A DNA stretch of 39,992 nt from contig NZ_JAMXBJ010000023.1 in assembly GCF_023913755.1 (NCBI RefSeq), positions 1 through 39,992 of the forward strand. Direction: 5' to 3'. Positions 1 to 8,550 of the stretch are shown piece after piece; position 1 is the stretch's first letter, and each line of letters begins with the position of its first letter. The notes beneath the pieces are model-generated. The model made no database searches and was not told where the DNA came from. It saw only the letters and a program-made list of their open reading frames with translations. This DNA comes from Pseudarthrobacter cellobiosi. Its GTDB lineage: Bacteria; Actinomycetota; Actinomycetes; Actinomycetales; Micrococcaceae. The position numbers and the translations under genes are program-made.

Positions 1-97
1 ACCATGCCCACGATTCTCCCAGCCGCCCCTACCAGGACATGGTTATTCTGTCGGCGTTTTAAGAATTAGGGCCTGTCATTTCTGACCCACGCACCTA

Positions 98-760
98 GTG
101 GCGGCAAAGGTCCATAAGGTAACGGCTCCCCGGCTCTCGCCGGTCAGCCTGGAGGACCTGACTGAAGATCCGGCCCCGGACTTCCGGCGTGGTGAAAGGT
201 ACGACGGCGTCCGGTACAGCCGGGCGGCCGCCGACGGTCTGGAGCTGAGCGGCACGGATTTCGCCGAGTGTGAGTTCCAGGGCGTCTCCTTCAACGACAC
301 CCAGCTCCGCGGGGCCACCTTCCGGGACTGCATCCTGTCCGAGCTGTACGCGCCGGTGTTCCGGGCCGCCCGCTCCACGTGGCGGGACGTGCACCTGAAT
401 AATCCGCGGCTGGGCTCGGCTGAGCTGTATGAGACCGGTTGGCAGTCGGTCCGGATCGACGGCGGCAAGCTGGACTTCCTGAATCTGCGCGGGTCCAAGC
501 TGACGGACGTTGTCATCAGCGACTGCATCATCAGCGAACTGGACCTCGGTTCCGCCTCCGGGACGCGGGTGGCGCTCAAGAACTGCACCATCGGCACCCT
601 GGATCTCACCGGCTCGCGGCTGAAGGACTTTGACCTTCGCGGCACGGACTTCCGGACCATCAGCGGCCTCGGCAGCCTGGCCGGCGTGGTCATCGACGAC
701 TACCAGCTGAGCCTGCTGGCGCCGCTCCTGGCCGGGCACCTCGGCGTCCTTGTCCTGTGA
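98..760 (+). CDS. Pentapeptide-repeat protein
   Basis: A 220-residue protein starting at GTG. From about residue 45 it shows degenerate five-residue repeats of the A(D/N)LXX type (for example LSGTDFAECEFQGVSFNDTQ, then later LRGSKL, LDLTGSRLKDFDLRGTDF), which fold as a right-handed quadrilateral beta-helix. There is no signal peptide or membrane segment, so it is probably cytosolic. The biochemical role of most stand-alone pentapeptide proteins is unknown; some protect DNA gyrase, but nothing here points to that. It is followed by the operator of the phenylacetate operon and is probably a separate transcription unit. The family call is firm, the function is not. Confidence 0.85.
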   Translation: MAAKVHKVTAPRLSPVSLEDLTEDPAPDFRRGERYDGVRYSRAAADGLELSGTDFAECEFQGVSFNDTQLRGATFRDCILSELYAPVFRAARSTWRDVHLNNPRLGSAELYETGWQSVRIDGGKLDFLNLRGSKLTDVVISDCIISELDLGSASGTRVALKNCTIGTLDLTGSRLKDFDLRGTDFRTISGLGSLAGVVIDDYQLSLLAPLLAGHLGVLVL

Positions 761-769
761 GTGTAGTCT

Positions 770-794
770 TTATAGAACGAACGGTCGGTAAATA
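770..794. promoter_or_regulatory. PaaR-type operator upstream of the thiolase operon
   Basis: The core AACGAACGGTCGGT (776-789) matches the spacing ACCG-NN-CG-NN-CGGT shared with three other sites in this window (9062, 12456, 14402); the left half has one mismatch. It lies about 60 bases before the thiolase start. TetR-type PaaR of Corynebacterium binds a palindrome of this layout, so I infer repression by the TetR protein encoded at 11836-12441, relieved by phenylacetyl-CoA. Confidence 0.72.
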
Positions 795-852
795 GGGCGG
801 TCACTGGACGGCCCCGAAGATTCCGGCTCCCTGGCGTAAAGGATTTGTTCTT

Positions 853-2064
853 ATGGTCGAGGCTTTTCTTGTTGGCGGCGTCCGCACTCCCGTGGGCAGG
901 TATGGCGGTGCGTTATCGGCGGTTCGCCCGGATGATCTGGCTGCACTGGTGGTCCGCGAGGCCGTGACCCGTGCCGGGCTGGATCCGGACAGTATCGAGG
1001 AAGTCATCCTGGGCAACGCAAACGGCGCTGGCGAGGAGAACCGCAACGTGGCCCGGATGGCAGTCCTGCTGGCCGGGCTTCCCCTCCACATCCCCGGCAT
1101 CACGGTCAACCGGCTGTGCGCCTCCGGGTTGAGCGCCATCATCCAGGCCAGCCACATGATTAAGTCCGGCGCCGCGGACGTAGTGATCGCTGGCGGGGTG
1201 GAGTCCATGAGCCGGGCACCGTGGGCCCAGGAAAAACCCGCCACGGCGTTCGCCAAACCGGGACAGATCTTCGATACGTCCATCGGCTGGCGCTTCGTCA
1301 ACCCCCTCTTCCAGAAGGGCGGGCTGGCGCGGGACGGCAAGATGACGTACTCCATGCCGGAAACCGCCGAAGAAGTGGCCCGCGTGGACGGGATCAGCCG
1401 CGAGGACGCCGACGCCTTCGCGGTCCGCTCCCACGAGCGTTCCCTCGCCGCCATCGCCGCGGGCCGGTTCAAGGACGAGATCGTCCCGGTGACGGTCAAG
1501 TCCCGCAAGTCGGAAACGGTGGTGGACACCGATGAAGGCCCGCGCGCCGGCACCACCCTGGAGGTCCTCGCCGGACTCCGCCCCGTAGTCCCGGGCGGTT
1601 CCGTGGTCACCGCCGGGAACTCGTCCACGCTGAACGACGGCGCTTCGGCCATCATCGTCGCGTCCGAGGCCGCCATCCAAAGGCTCGGCCTGACACCGCG
1701 GGCCCGGATCATCGACGGCGCCTCCGCCGGCTGCGAACCCGAAATCATGGGCATCGGCCCGGTCCCGGCGACGCAGAAAGTGCTCGCCCGGAGCGGCCTC
1801 AGCGTTGTTGACCTGGGCGCCGTCGAGCTTAACGAAGCGTTCGCCACACAGTCGCTCGCGAGTATGCGCCGGCTCGGGCTGGACCCAGGCATCGTAAATA
1901 ACGACGGCGGCGCCATCAGCCTGGGGCATCCGCTCGGTTCCAGCGGGTCACGGATCGCCATCACGCTGCTGGGCCGGATGGAGCGCGAGGACGCCAAAAT
2001 TGGCCTGGCAACGATGTGCATCGGCGTGGGCCAAGGCACCGCGATGCTGCTGGAGCGTGTCTGA
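853..2064 (+). CDS. paaJ: Acetyl-CoA acyltransferase (3-oxoadipyl-CoA thiolase type)
   Basis: A 403-residue thiolase of normal family length. The nucleophilic cysteine is C89 in NRLCASGLSA, the catalytic histidine H359 in SLGHPLGSSGSR, and the second cysteine C389 in MCIGVGQG. In phenylacetate catabolism this enzyme cleaves 3-oxoadipyl-CoA and 3-oxo-5,6-dehydrosuberyl-CoA with CoA to release acetyl-CoA. It is the first gene of a tightly packed operon (thiolase, enoyl-CoA hydratase, hydroxyacyl-CoA dehydrogenase) behind a PaaR-type operator. The stop TGA shares one base with the next start. A beta-ketoadipate (PcaF) or general fatty-acid role cannot be excluded by sequence alone; the regulon context favours PaaJ. 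Confidence 0.88.
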   Translation: MVEAFLVGGVRTPVGRYGGALSAVRPDDLAALVVREAVTRAGLDPDSIEEVILGNANGAGEENRNVARMAVLLAGLPLHIPGITVNRLCASGLSAIIQASHMIKSGAADVVIAGGVESMSRAPWAQEKPATAFAKPGQIFDTSIGWRFVNPLFQKGGLARDGKMTYSMPETAEEVARVDGISREDADAFAVRSHERSLAAIAAGRFKDEIVPVTVKSRKSETVVDTDEGPRAGTTLEVLAGLRPVVPGGSVVTAGNSSTLNDGASAIIVASEAAIQRLGLTPRARIIDGASAGCEPEIMGIGPVPATQKVLARSGLSVVDLGAVELNEAFATQSLASMRRLGLDPGIVNNDGGAISLGHPLGSSGSRIAITLLGRMEREDAKIGLATMCIGVGQGTAMLLERV

Positions 2065-2897
2065 TGCCCGCCCCGGACAGCGCGAACGGACAAAGCGCGA
2101 ACGGACACTTAAGCACCCTTGACTTCGGCACCCTCCTGGTCGAGGAGCGGGATGACCGTGTGGTGGTCCTCCTCAACCGCCCCGAGGTCCGGAATGCCAT
2201 TGACCAGCAGATGGTGGACGAACTGCACGTGGTCTGCGCTGCGCTGGAGCAGAATCCCAAAGTCCTGATCATCTCAGGGGTCGACGGCGTCTTTGCCTCG
2301 GGTGCGGACATCGCCCAGCTGCGCGAGCGGCGCCGCGATGATGCCCTGCAGGGCATCAATTCAACTATTTTCGTGCGGATCGCGAAGCTGCCCATGCCGG
2401 TCATTGCCGCCCTGGACGGGTACTGCCTGGGCGGCGGCGCCGAGCTCGCCTACGCCGCCGACTTCCGGATCGGAACGCCCAGTGTCCGGATCGGCAACCC
2501 TGAAGCAGGGCTGGGGATCCTGGCCGCCGCCGGGGCCAGCTGGCGCCTCAAGGAGCTAGTGGGGGAGCCATTGGCCAAGCAGATCCTGCTCGCGGGCCTG
2601 GTCCTCCGCGCCGAGGAGGCTCTGGCTGCCAGCCTCATCACCGAAATCCACGAGGCGCCGGAGCTGATGGATGCCGCGCACAACCTGGCGGACCGGATCG
2701 GACGCCAGGACCCGCTGGCCGTGCGGATTGCAAAGTCGGTTTTCCACGCCCCGGCCGAAGCCCACCCGCTGATTGACCAGCTGGCACAGGGGATCCTTTT
2801 TGAATCCCAGGCCAAGTTTGACCGCATGCAGGCTTTCCTCGACAAAAAAGCAGGCAAGAAATCAGGCGACAACGAGACAGAGAAGAAACAACCATGA
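2064..2897 (+). CDS. Enoyl-CoA hydratase/isomerase (PaaF/PaaG type)
   Basis: A 277-residue crotonase-fold protein. The ATG at 2064 overlaps the preceding stop by one base and is preferred to upstream in-frame starts inside the thiolase gene. The oxyanion-hole segment SGADIAQLRER and the segment GYCLGGGAELAYAADFRIG are present. Both acids expected of hydratases are visible: E127 in GGGAEL and E147 in GNPEAGLG. The first about 15 residues and the Lys-rich C-terminus lie outside the fold. In the paa pathway hydratase/isomerase steps open the oxepin product and process the dehydroadipyl-CoA intermediate. Only one such gene is here, so it may serve as PaaF, PaaG or both. It is translationally coupled on both sides. 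Confidence 0.86.
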   Translation: MPAPDSANGQSANGHLSTLDFGTLLVEERDDRVVVLLNRPEVRNAIDQQMVDELHVVCAALEQNPKVLIISGVDGVFASGADIAQLRERRRDDALQGINSTIFVRIAKLPMPVIAALDGYCLGGGAELAYAADFRIGTPSVRIGNPEAGLGILAAAGASWRLKELVGEPLAKQILLAGLVLRAEEALAASLITEIHEAPELMDAAHNLADRIGRQDPLAVRIAKSVFHAPAEAHPLIDQLAQGILFESQAKFDRMQAFLDKKAGKKSGDNETEKKQP

Positions 2898-3754
2898 CGA
2901 ACCCGAACCTTCCCGCAACTGTCGGCGTCCTGGGCGGTGGCCGCATGGGCGCGGGGATCGCCCACGCGTTCCTGATCAACGGGGCCAACGTCTTGGTGGT
3001 GGAGCGCGATGAAGCGTCCGCCGAAGCCGCCCGGGAACGGGTGGAATCCGCTGCCGCCAAGACGATCGAACGCGGAGCCACCGACGTCAACCTTGATGAG
3101 ATGGTGTCGCGGCTCGCTTTCACGGTGGATTATGACGACTTCAAGGACCGCCAGCTGGTGGTCGAAGCCGTTCCCGAAGAGTGGGGCCTGAAGGTCACCT
3201 CGCTCCGCGGCATCGAGGAGCGCCTGGCCGATGACGCATACCTGGCCTCCAACACGTCGTCCCTGTCCGTCAACGGACTGGCCCGCGAACTCAAGCGGCC
3301 GCAGAACTTCCTCGGCCTGCACTTCTTCAACCCCGTCCCCGCCTCCACCCTCATCGAAGTGGTGCTCGGCGAGCAGACGTCCCCGGACCTGGCTGCGGCG
3401 GCGAAACGGTGGGTCGAGGCACTCGGCAAGACCGCCGTCGTCGTCAATGACGCACCCGGCTTTGCCTCGTCACGGCTGGGTGTGGCCATCGCGCTGGAGG
3501 CGATGCGCATGGTGGAGGAGGGGGTGGCGTCCGCGGCGGACATCGATGCTGCCATGGTCCTGGGCTATAAGCACCCCACGGGCCCGCTGAGAACCACGGA
3601 CATAGTGGGCCTGGACGTGCGGCTGGGCATTGCCGAGTACCTGCATTCGACGCTGGGGGAGCGGTTCGCGCCGCCGCAGATCCTCAAGGATAAGGTGGCC
3701 CGCGGAGAGCTTGGACGGAAAACCGGCAAGGGATTCTTCGACTGGGCTGAGTAG
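2894..3754 (+). CDS. paaH: 3-hydroxyacyl-CoA dehydrogenase
   Basis: A 286-residue NAD-dependent dehydrogenase, the stand-alone short form typical of PaaH/FadB2/Hbd. The Rossmann motif GVLGGGRMGAGIAHAF sits at the N-terminus, the catalytic histidine is H143 in LGLHFFNPVP, and the C-terminal dimerisation domain contains GYKHPTGPL and ends at the conserved GRKTGKGFFDW. It oxidises 3-hydroxyadipyl-CoA to 3-oxoadipyl-CoA, the substrate of the thiolase two genes upstream. The start overlaps the hydratase stop by four bases (ATGA), indicating translational coupling. Function is secure at class level; the adipyl-CoA preference is inferred from context. Confidence 0.88.
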   Translation: MTNPNLPATVGVLGGGRMGAGIAHAFLINGANVLVVERDEASAEAARERVESAAAKTIERGATDVNLDEMVSRLAFTVDYDDFKDRQLVVEAVPEEWGLKVTSLRGIEERLADDAYLASNTSSLSVNGLARELKRPQNFLGLHFFNPVPASTLIEVVLGEQTSPDLAAAAKRWVEALGKTAVVVNDAPGFASSRLGVAIALEAMRMVEEGVASAADIDAAMVLGYKHPTGPLRTTDIVGLDVRLGIAEYLHSTLGERFAPPQILKDKVARGELGRKTGKGFFDWAE

Positions 3755-3763
3755 GATTTCCGG

Positions 3764-4372
3764 GTGACCCTCTTTGAACCCATCACCCTGACCGGCCGGC
3801 ACGTGATTCTTGAGCCGCTGAAGCGAGATCACCATGACGGTCTGGTGGCGGCCGCGCAGGATGGCAACCTGTGGAAGCTCTGGTACACGTCTGTCCCGGC
3901 GCCGGACGGGATGGCCGCGGACATCGACCGCAGGCTGGCGATGCAGGATCAGGGGTCCATGCTGCCGTTCACCACGCGACTGATCGATCCTGCCACCGGC
4001 GGCCCGGGCCGGATCATCGGCATGACCACTTACTGCAATATCGACGCCGGCACGCCCCGTGTGGAGGTCGGTTACACGTGGAACGCCGCGTCGGTCCACG
4101 GCACCGGCACCAACCCCGACTCCAAACTCCTGCTGTTGCGGCACGCGTTCGAAACCCTGGGCTGCGTGGCCGTGGAGTTCTGTACGCACTGGCTGAACCT
4201 CCAATCCAGGGAAGCGATCGCCAGGCTGGGTGCGAAGCAGGACGGCGTGCTGCGCAGCCACCGGCGGACCAGCGACGGCGTCCTGCGCGACACCGTGGTG
4301 TTTTCAATCCTGGAGCACGAGTGGCCCATGGTCCGGAACGGGCTGGAGCACCGACTCGCCAAGCACGCGTAA
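3764..4372 (+). CDS. GNAT-family N-acetyltransferase (RimJ/RimL-like)
   Basis: A 202-residue protein with a GTG start nine bases after paaH, so it may be cotranscribed. It shows the RimJ/RimL-like pattern: N-terminal LTGRHVILEPLKRDH, a central strand with VEVGYTWNAASVHGTGTNPDSKLLLLRHAFETLG, and the C-terminal pair LNLQSREAIARLGAKQDGVLR followed by DTVVFSILEHEWP. This subfamily acetylates N-terminal or side-chain amines with acetyl-CoA; the substrate is unknown. It ends in a long inverted repeat shared with the convergent hydrolase gene. Confidence 0.85.
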   Translation: MTLFEPITLTGRHVILEPLKRDHHDGLVAAAQDGNLWKLWYTSVPAPDGMAADIDRRLAMQDQGSMLPFTTRLIDPATGGPGRIIGMTTYCNIDAGTPRVEVGYTWNAASVHGTGTNPDSKLLLLRHAFETLGCVAVEFCTHWLNLQSREAIARLGAKQDGVLRSHRRTSDGVLRDTVVFSILEHEWPMVRNGLEHRLAKHA

Positions 4373-4388
4373 CGGCCGTACCTCCGAG

Positions 4389-4445
4389 TTTTTGTCCAGA
4401 TAAACCCCTCAAACCGTCTGCTAAATGGCGATATCTGGACAAAAA
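4389..4445. terminator. Long inverted repeat between convergent genes
   Basis: Perfect 14-bp arms TTTTTGTCCAGATA (4389-4402) and TATCTGGACAAAAA (4432-4445) enclose 29 bases. The outermost bases are runs of T and A, so an RNA read in either direction ends in a U-tract after a stem, fitting a bidirectional terminator between the GNAT gene (+) and the SGNH hydrolase (-). It is one of several long intergenic palindromes in this window. Confidence 0.6.
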
Positions 4446-4456
4446 ACCGGGAGGGG

Positions 4457-5266
4457 CTAGCTCAGAACGTAGGCGCGTTGGCTGACCAGTGAGGCATAGT
4501 AGCCCAGCCGGTAGCCCTCCCCGGTGGGATGGAAATTGGCGGGGTCCAGGATGTTGGCGGCGTTGAAGTTGATCCATGGCGCGGCAGAACCCACGCCGTG
4601 GCCTGCAAAGGCGCCCGTGACGTCGACGAATTGGGATCCGGTTACGCCGGCGACGCCTGCGATGACGCCGTTAAGCCCGTCCACCATGGGGTTGGCCACC
4701 GGGGCGAACGGGTGGTCAGGGGCGAAGAGTCGCGGATAGCCCGTCAGGACGATCTTGGCGTTGGGCGCCTGGGACCGGATGAAGCTGACCATTGTGAACA
4801 GTGACGTGGCCAGGGTACCGTCCGTCAGTTTTGCCTGCGTGGCACCGAGGGCGCCTCCGCACTCGGCTGACGACGGCGCCGGGAGGCAGGCCAGAAGTAT
4901 TCCCGTGGTGCCGACGTCGTTTGCGCCGACCGTAATGGTGATGACCTCTGCGCCAGTGACGCTGGACGGCAGGTTGCCGGCCACTGCTCCAGATGTGTAC
5001 CCAGAACACCCTGCATTCGCGTTCAACTGGACACCCTTCAGGTTGTCCGCAATGACTGGATACCCCCTGCGGCTCACAAAGCACGTCCGGTCCGTGTAGG
5101 GTGCCGCACCTTGCCCGGCGGCGTAGGAATCGCCCAGCGCCACATAGTCGGTTAGTGGCGACTGCGCCGCTTCGGCCGAGATGGCTGCGAAGCCCAAAGC
5201 CATTGCCATGGTGGCGAGGCCGGCCGCAAAAGCTGAGCGCCGCCGTCGTACTGTTGAAATTGCCAT
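4457..5266 (-). CDS. Secreted SGNH-family lipase/esterase
   Basis: A 269-residue protein from the ATG at 5266, chosen because AAAGGGG lies just upstream and a clear signal peptide follows (MAISTVRRRRSAFAAGLATM, cleavage near AEA-A at 33-34). Longer in-frame starts would put about 46 extra residues before the signal. The SGNH block I is ALGDSYAAGQG with nucleophile S47, block III is VGANDVG, and the C-terminal NFHPTGEGYRLG carries the catalytic H246. Several cysteines suggest disulfides outside the cell. Members hydrolyse lipid or acyl-sugar esters; the substrate is unknown. Confidence 0.86.
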   Translation of the reverse strand: MAISTVRRRRSAFAAGLATMAMALGFAAISAEAAQSPLTDYVALGDSYAAGQGAAPYTDRTCFVSRRGYPVIADNLKGVQLNANAGCSGYTSGAVAGNLPSSVTGAEVITITVGANDVGTTGILLACLPAPSSAECGGALGATQAKLTDGTLATSLFTMVSFIRSQAPNAKIVLTGYPRLFAPDHPFAPVANPMVDGLNGVIAGVAGVTGSQFVDVTGAFAGHGVGSAAPWINFNAANILDPANFHPTGEGYRLGYYASLVSQRAYVLS

Positions 5267-5452
5267 CGAATTTCCCCTTTGACTATCAATTGGACCAATG
5301 AGACGGGCATATAACAGCCACGGTACGCCTAGCGCAAGGGCCCCGTCACGGGCCCGGAGTACGCGTTTTTGTGCGCGGCCACCTGCCCGCGGTACCTGTT
5401 CCACTACGTGCCAATCGCGTGCCGGCGGCGGCTTTTGTGGTTAGCTGTCCGG

Positions 5453-6169
5453 GTGGAGACGACAGGCGGAGCCGTGGGCTGGGACGGGGCTGTGAATGCC
5501 TGGCACGTTGCCGGCCGCGTCTATCGGATGGGGCGCCGCGAATGGCTCACCGAGGCAGGTTGGCGGCAGGCGCACGACGACGGCGTCCGCACCGTGATTG
5601 ATCTTCGTAACTCCCGTGAAGCGCAGCGCCGGGATGCCGACCCTGCCGTGGCCGAAGCGGCCTGGTCCGGCGTCACGATCGTCGCCGCACCCACTGAAGA
5701 ACCTGATGATCCGCGGTTCACCGCCGTCTGCGGACCGTACCTTAATGATCCCGCCCACTATCTGTACAATGTCAGGCTCTACCCGGAGAAGTTCGTGGCG
5801 GTGTTCCGAGCTGTCGCCGCAGCCGAAGCCGGCGCCGTCGTCGTTCACTGCGCGGCGGGCCGGGACCGCAGCGGCATGGTCGCGGCCATGCTGCAGGACC
5901 TCGCCGGCGACACGGACCAGCTCATTGCGGACGGCTACGCCAAAGCCGCCCGAGGCATCAACGAACGCTTCCGGACGCACGGCCCGCCCCATGCTGGCGA
6001 ACGCTACATCGACGACGCTGAGCTGGCACCCCTGCTGGAGCGGCGCGGCCGGACCGTGGTGGAGTTTGTCCGGGAGCTGGAAACACGCACCTTCCTGCTG
6101 CGCAACGGCCTGTCCGAGGCCGAACTAGAAGCGGTCTCAAGCCTGCTCGGCAGCCGGGTGTCGCCATGA
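5453..6169 (+). CDS. Tyrosine-protein phosphatase (PtpB/DSP-like)
   Basis: A 238-residue protein from GTG at 5453; upstream in-frame starts give an unlikely arginine- and cysteine-rich leader that runs into the divergent hydrolase promoter. The P-loop is VHCAAGRDRSGM with C133 and R139 (CX5R). The N-terminal WHVAGRVYRMGRREW and VRTVIDLRNSREA match the bacterial PtpB-like/Tyr-phosphatase family. It dephosphorylates phosphotyrosine or phosphoinositide-type substrates; the target is unknown. Its stop overlaps the next start by four bases, so it is the first gene of a three-gene operon ending in a wall-anchored protease. Confidence 0.82.
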   Translation: METTGGAVGWDGAVNAWHVAGRVYRMGRREWLTEAGWRQAHDDGVRTVIDLRNSREAQRRDADPAVAEAAWSGVTIVAAPTEEPDDPRFTAVCGPYLNDPAHYLYNVRLYPEKFVAVFRAVAAAEAGAVVVHCAAGRDRSGMVAAMLQDLAGDTDQLIADGYAKAARGINERFRTHGPPHAGERYIDDAELAPLLERRGRTVVEFVRELETRTFLLRNGLSEAELEAVSSLLGSRVSP

Positions 6170-6414
6170 ATTCCATGAACTATGTGGCGGCGTCGCTCGC
6201 GGTAGCAGGAGTGGTGATGCTGGTTGCCGGGCCGTTGTGGGCCGTCCTCGCTTCAGACTTCGGGACAGCGGAGGAGAACTTCGGGCTCGGCGACGGGACC
6301 GTCGACGGCGCGTGGCTCCCGGGCCAGATCTTCCTGATGGTGGGCGGGGCAGTTTTGTGCCTGGCCGCGGTGGTCGCCGCGTATAGGGCACGGCGGAGGG
6401 ATACAGATGAATAG
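6166..6414 (+). CDS. Small two-helix membrane protein
   Basis: An 82-residue hypothetical. Hydrophobic helices lie at about 8-28 and 53-73, joined by an acidic, Gly-rich loop (FGTAEENFGLGDGTVDG) that would face outside, with a charged C-terminal tail RARRRDTDE inside. The start overlaps the phosphatase stop by four bases and its end overlaps the protease start by eight, so it is translationally coupled on both sides. I do not recognise a family. The fixed position between a phosphatase and a surface protease suggests a shared envelope role, which is inference only. Confidence 0.7.
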   Translation: MNSMNYVAASLAVAGVVMLVAGPLWAVLASDFGTAEENFGLGDGTVDGAWLPGQIFLMVGGAVLCLAAVVAAYRARRRDTDE

Positions 6415-8479
6415 AACGAAAGCGACGGCACACAGGTTGAAACGCGTATTTGCAGCAGCAGCGGCTGCCGGAGTGGCACTTTCCGTGGGGCTCGGAGCCG
6501 TGCCGGCCTGGGCGGCTGAACAGCCGGCCGTTGAGCCGCCGCCGATTGCTTTGCCGGCCGCTTCGCCGCCGGACGCTGTGGAAAGCCCGACGGCGGGTGG
6601 TTCCGGAGTCAGTGACGTCCAGCCGAGCGACGCGAAGCCCAGCGACGCCGGCCTTCGGGAAGCCGCCCTCCGCGATCTTGGCCTCACCCCAGACGAGTTC
6701 GCGGCTGCCGGCCAGCTGGGCAAGCAGGCCGCAGGCGTTGCGGCGGCCCTGCGGGACGTCCCCGGCTACCTCGGAACCCGGCTCCACGGCGGCAGCATTC
6801 TGGTTGCCGGCACGGGGGCCGAGCTGGAGGCGGAGGTGGCCCGGCTCAGCGTGACCATCCCTGCCGTGACCCTTGAAGCGACTCCCGCCGCGCCGCCGTC
6901 GGACGCTCCCACTGAGGAAACCGACGCGCCGGCCGCAAGCGGCACCCAGTCGACCGGGACCGAACTGGCTCGGAGCACCCAGGAGCTGTACCAGGCGTAC
7001 CTCCGCGACGTGGGCGCGGCAGGGTTGCAGGCCGTGGCGTACACGGGGAGCAGGTTCGTAGTCCGTACGGGCGGAATCAACGGGTCCGAGGCGACGGTGC
7101 CTGATTCGGCCAATGCCGGAGATTCGAGCCTCTCCAGCCCCAACCCGGACGGCAAGATCTCGCCCGCCGAGTTTGTGGCCCGTTACGCCAACGTGGAGCT
7201 CGACGCCGGGGCGCCGCTCGCGCCGCAGGCCGACCTTTCCGGCGGCCAGGGGTACTTCACCGACATCGGAAAAATCTGCTCCGCCGGCTTCTCAGTCTTT
7301 GACCCGGCAGGCCTGCCGGGCGTCCTCACGGCCGGTCACTGCGCTGACGACGGCGCCGCGGCAACGGCCACCGTGGAATTTCCGCAATGGAACCGTGGCG
7401 GCCTGCTGGGGACCTTCGGGTTCAGCCAGTTCGGCGGACCCGGAAACTCCACTGTGCTGAATCCGCTGGACCTGACCAACCCGGGCAATGTGGGCACCGA
7501 CGTGGCCGCGATCGGATCCATCCGCGCAGACCTGGACCCGCTCCCCGCCGCCAGTACGTGGAACGATCCTTCGCAGGCCGGCCTGGACGTCAAGATCATC
7601 GGGGCGGCCAACCCGGTGGTGGGCCAGCCGGTCTGCCGCTCCGGCCGCACATCAGCATGGTCCTGCGGAACCATCGACGAGGTGGGGATCTACGTGGTCC
7701 AGGGCATCACGTCGGCCCCCGCAGACCTGCGGGCCTTCAACGGTTTCCTGTCCTTCGATGTCCAGTCCAGCGGCGGCGACTCGGGCGGGCCCTGGGTCAG
7801 TGGGAACTACGCGGTGGGCACGCACTCGGCCGGGGACACCCCGGATGAGAATGGCAACTTTGTCAAAAACTTCGCCGTGGCCGCCACCCTGCAGGACTCA
7901 TTGGCCGTGCTTCCCGGCTACCAGCTGGAACTTTTCCTCAACAAGCCGACGGTGACGTCGCCCGCGCCGGGGGCAACGTTCGACGCCGGCCAGACCGTCA
8001 CCGGCACGGTGGCCGCGGCTCCGGCGTCCGCTGTCGCGGCGGGTTCGAAGGTCAGGATCACCGTGAGTGGCCAGGCGCCCATTGAGGTTCCCGTGGATGC
8101 CGGCGGTGCGTGGTCCTATGCTGCCCCCGCGGTGGCCGGTCCGCTGCGTTTCACGGCGGAAACGGTCAATGGCTTCAGCACGTCCGGCGCCGCGGCCTTC
8201 GACTTCGCCCCCGTCAGCCAGCCCTCCCAGCCCTCCCAGCCGGCCCCGCAATCTCAGGCCCCGGCTGAGGTGCCGGCCACGAACAGTGCGGTGCCCCCAA
8301 AAGGTGACAGCGCCGCCGTCGTACGTCCGCTCGGTGACAGCAGAGCGGCAAACCTGGCCAACACCGGAACGTCCGGACTGATTCTGCTCGCCGGCCTCGC
8401 GGCTGGTGCGCTCGCCGTCGGCGGTGTGTTCCTGATGTTGGCGAAGCGGCGGAAGCGGCAGCGCTTCACCCCAAGTTGA
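6407..8479 (+). CDS. Secreted S1-family serine protease with LAxTG wall anchor
   Basis: A 690-residue preproprotein. Signal peptide about 1-37 (cleavage after AWA); a Pro/Ala-rich linker; a prodomain-like segment about 85-165 (LRDLGLTPDEFAAAGQ); a trypsin-like domain of the alpha-lytic (S1E) type with H311 in LTAGHC, probable D365 in VGTDVAAIG, and S459 in SGGDSGGPW; a beta-sandwich repeat about 510-600 (VTSPAPGATFDAGQTVTGTV); a Pro/Gln-rich stretch; then LANTG at 650-654, a hydrophobic helix and the tail KRRKRQRF. LAxTG is the signal of actinobacterial class E sortases, so the protease should be attached to peptidoglycan. It is the last gene of an overlapping operon and ends at an inverted repeat. 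Confidence 0.88.
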   Translation: MNRTKATAHRLKRVFAAAAAAGVALSVGLGAVPAWAAEQPAVEPPPIALPAASPPDAVESPTAGGSGVSDVQPSDAKPSDAGLREAALRDLGLTPDEFAAAGQLGKQAAGVAAALRDVPGYLGTRLHGGSILVAGTGAELEAEVARLSVTIPAVTLEATPAAPPSDAPTEETDAPAASGTQSTGTELARSTQELYQAYLRDVGAAGLQAVAYTGSRFVVRTGGINGSEATVPDSANAGDSSLSSPNPDGKISPAEFVARYANVELDAGAPLAPQADLSGGQGYFTDIGKICSAGFSVFDPAGLPGVLTAGHCADDGAAATATVEFPQWNRGGLLGTFGFSQFGGPGNSTVLNPLDLTNPGNVGTDVAAIGSIRADLDPLPAASTWNDPSQAGLDVKIIGAANPVVGQPVCRSGRTSAWSCGTIDEVGIYVVQGITSAPADLRAFNGFLSFDVQSSGGDSGGPWVSGNYAVGTHSAGDTPDENGNFVKNFAVAATLQDSLAVLPGYQLELFLNKPTVTSPAPGATFDAGQTVTGTVAAAPASAVAAGSKVRITVSGQAPIEVPVDAGGAWSYAAPAVAGPLRFTAETVNGFSTSGAAAFDFAPVSQPSQPSQPAPQSQAPAEVPATNSAVPPKGDSAAVVRPLGDSRAANLANTGTSGLILLAGLAAGALAVGGVFLMLAKRRKRQRFTPS

Positions 8480-8530
8480 CCTATCACTTAGCGTCGTCAT
8501 CAGCGTCGAATGGCGACGCTAAGTGATAGG
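8480..8530. repeat. Inverted repeat (CTATCACTT family), probable bidirectional terminator
   Basis: Perfect 17-bp arms CCTATCACTTAGCGTCG (8480-8496) and their complement (8514-8530) around a 17-base loop, starting one base after the protease stop and facing the convergent thioesterase gene. It shares GAYCTATCACTTAnnGTCG with the repeat at 23470-23530, so the two are copies of one family. No T-run follows the stem. Confidence 0.7.
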
Positions 8531-8550
8531 GCAACGGGGGAGTGGGCGGG

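Noticed and set aside
801..2108. Long minus-strand open frame opposite the thiolase gene
   Set aside because: Low-complexity Ser/Arg/Pro-rich shadow of a high-GC gene; the plus strand has intact catalytic motifs.
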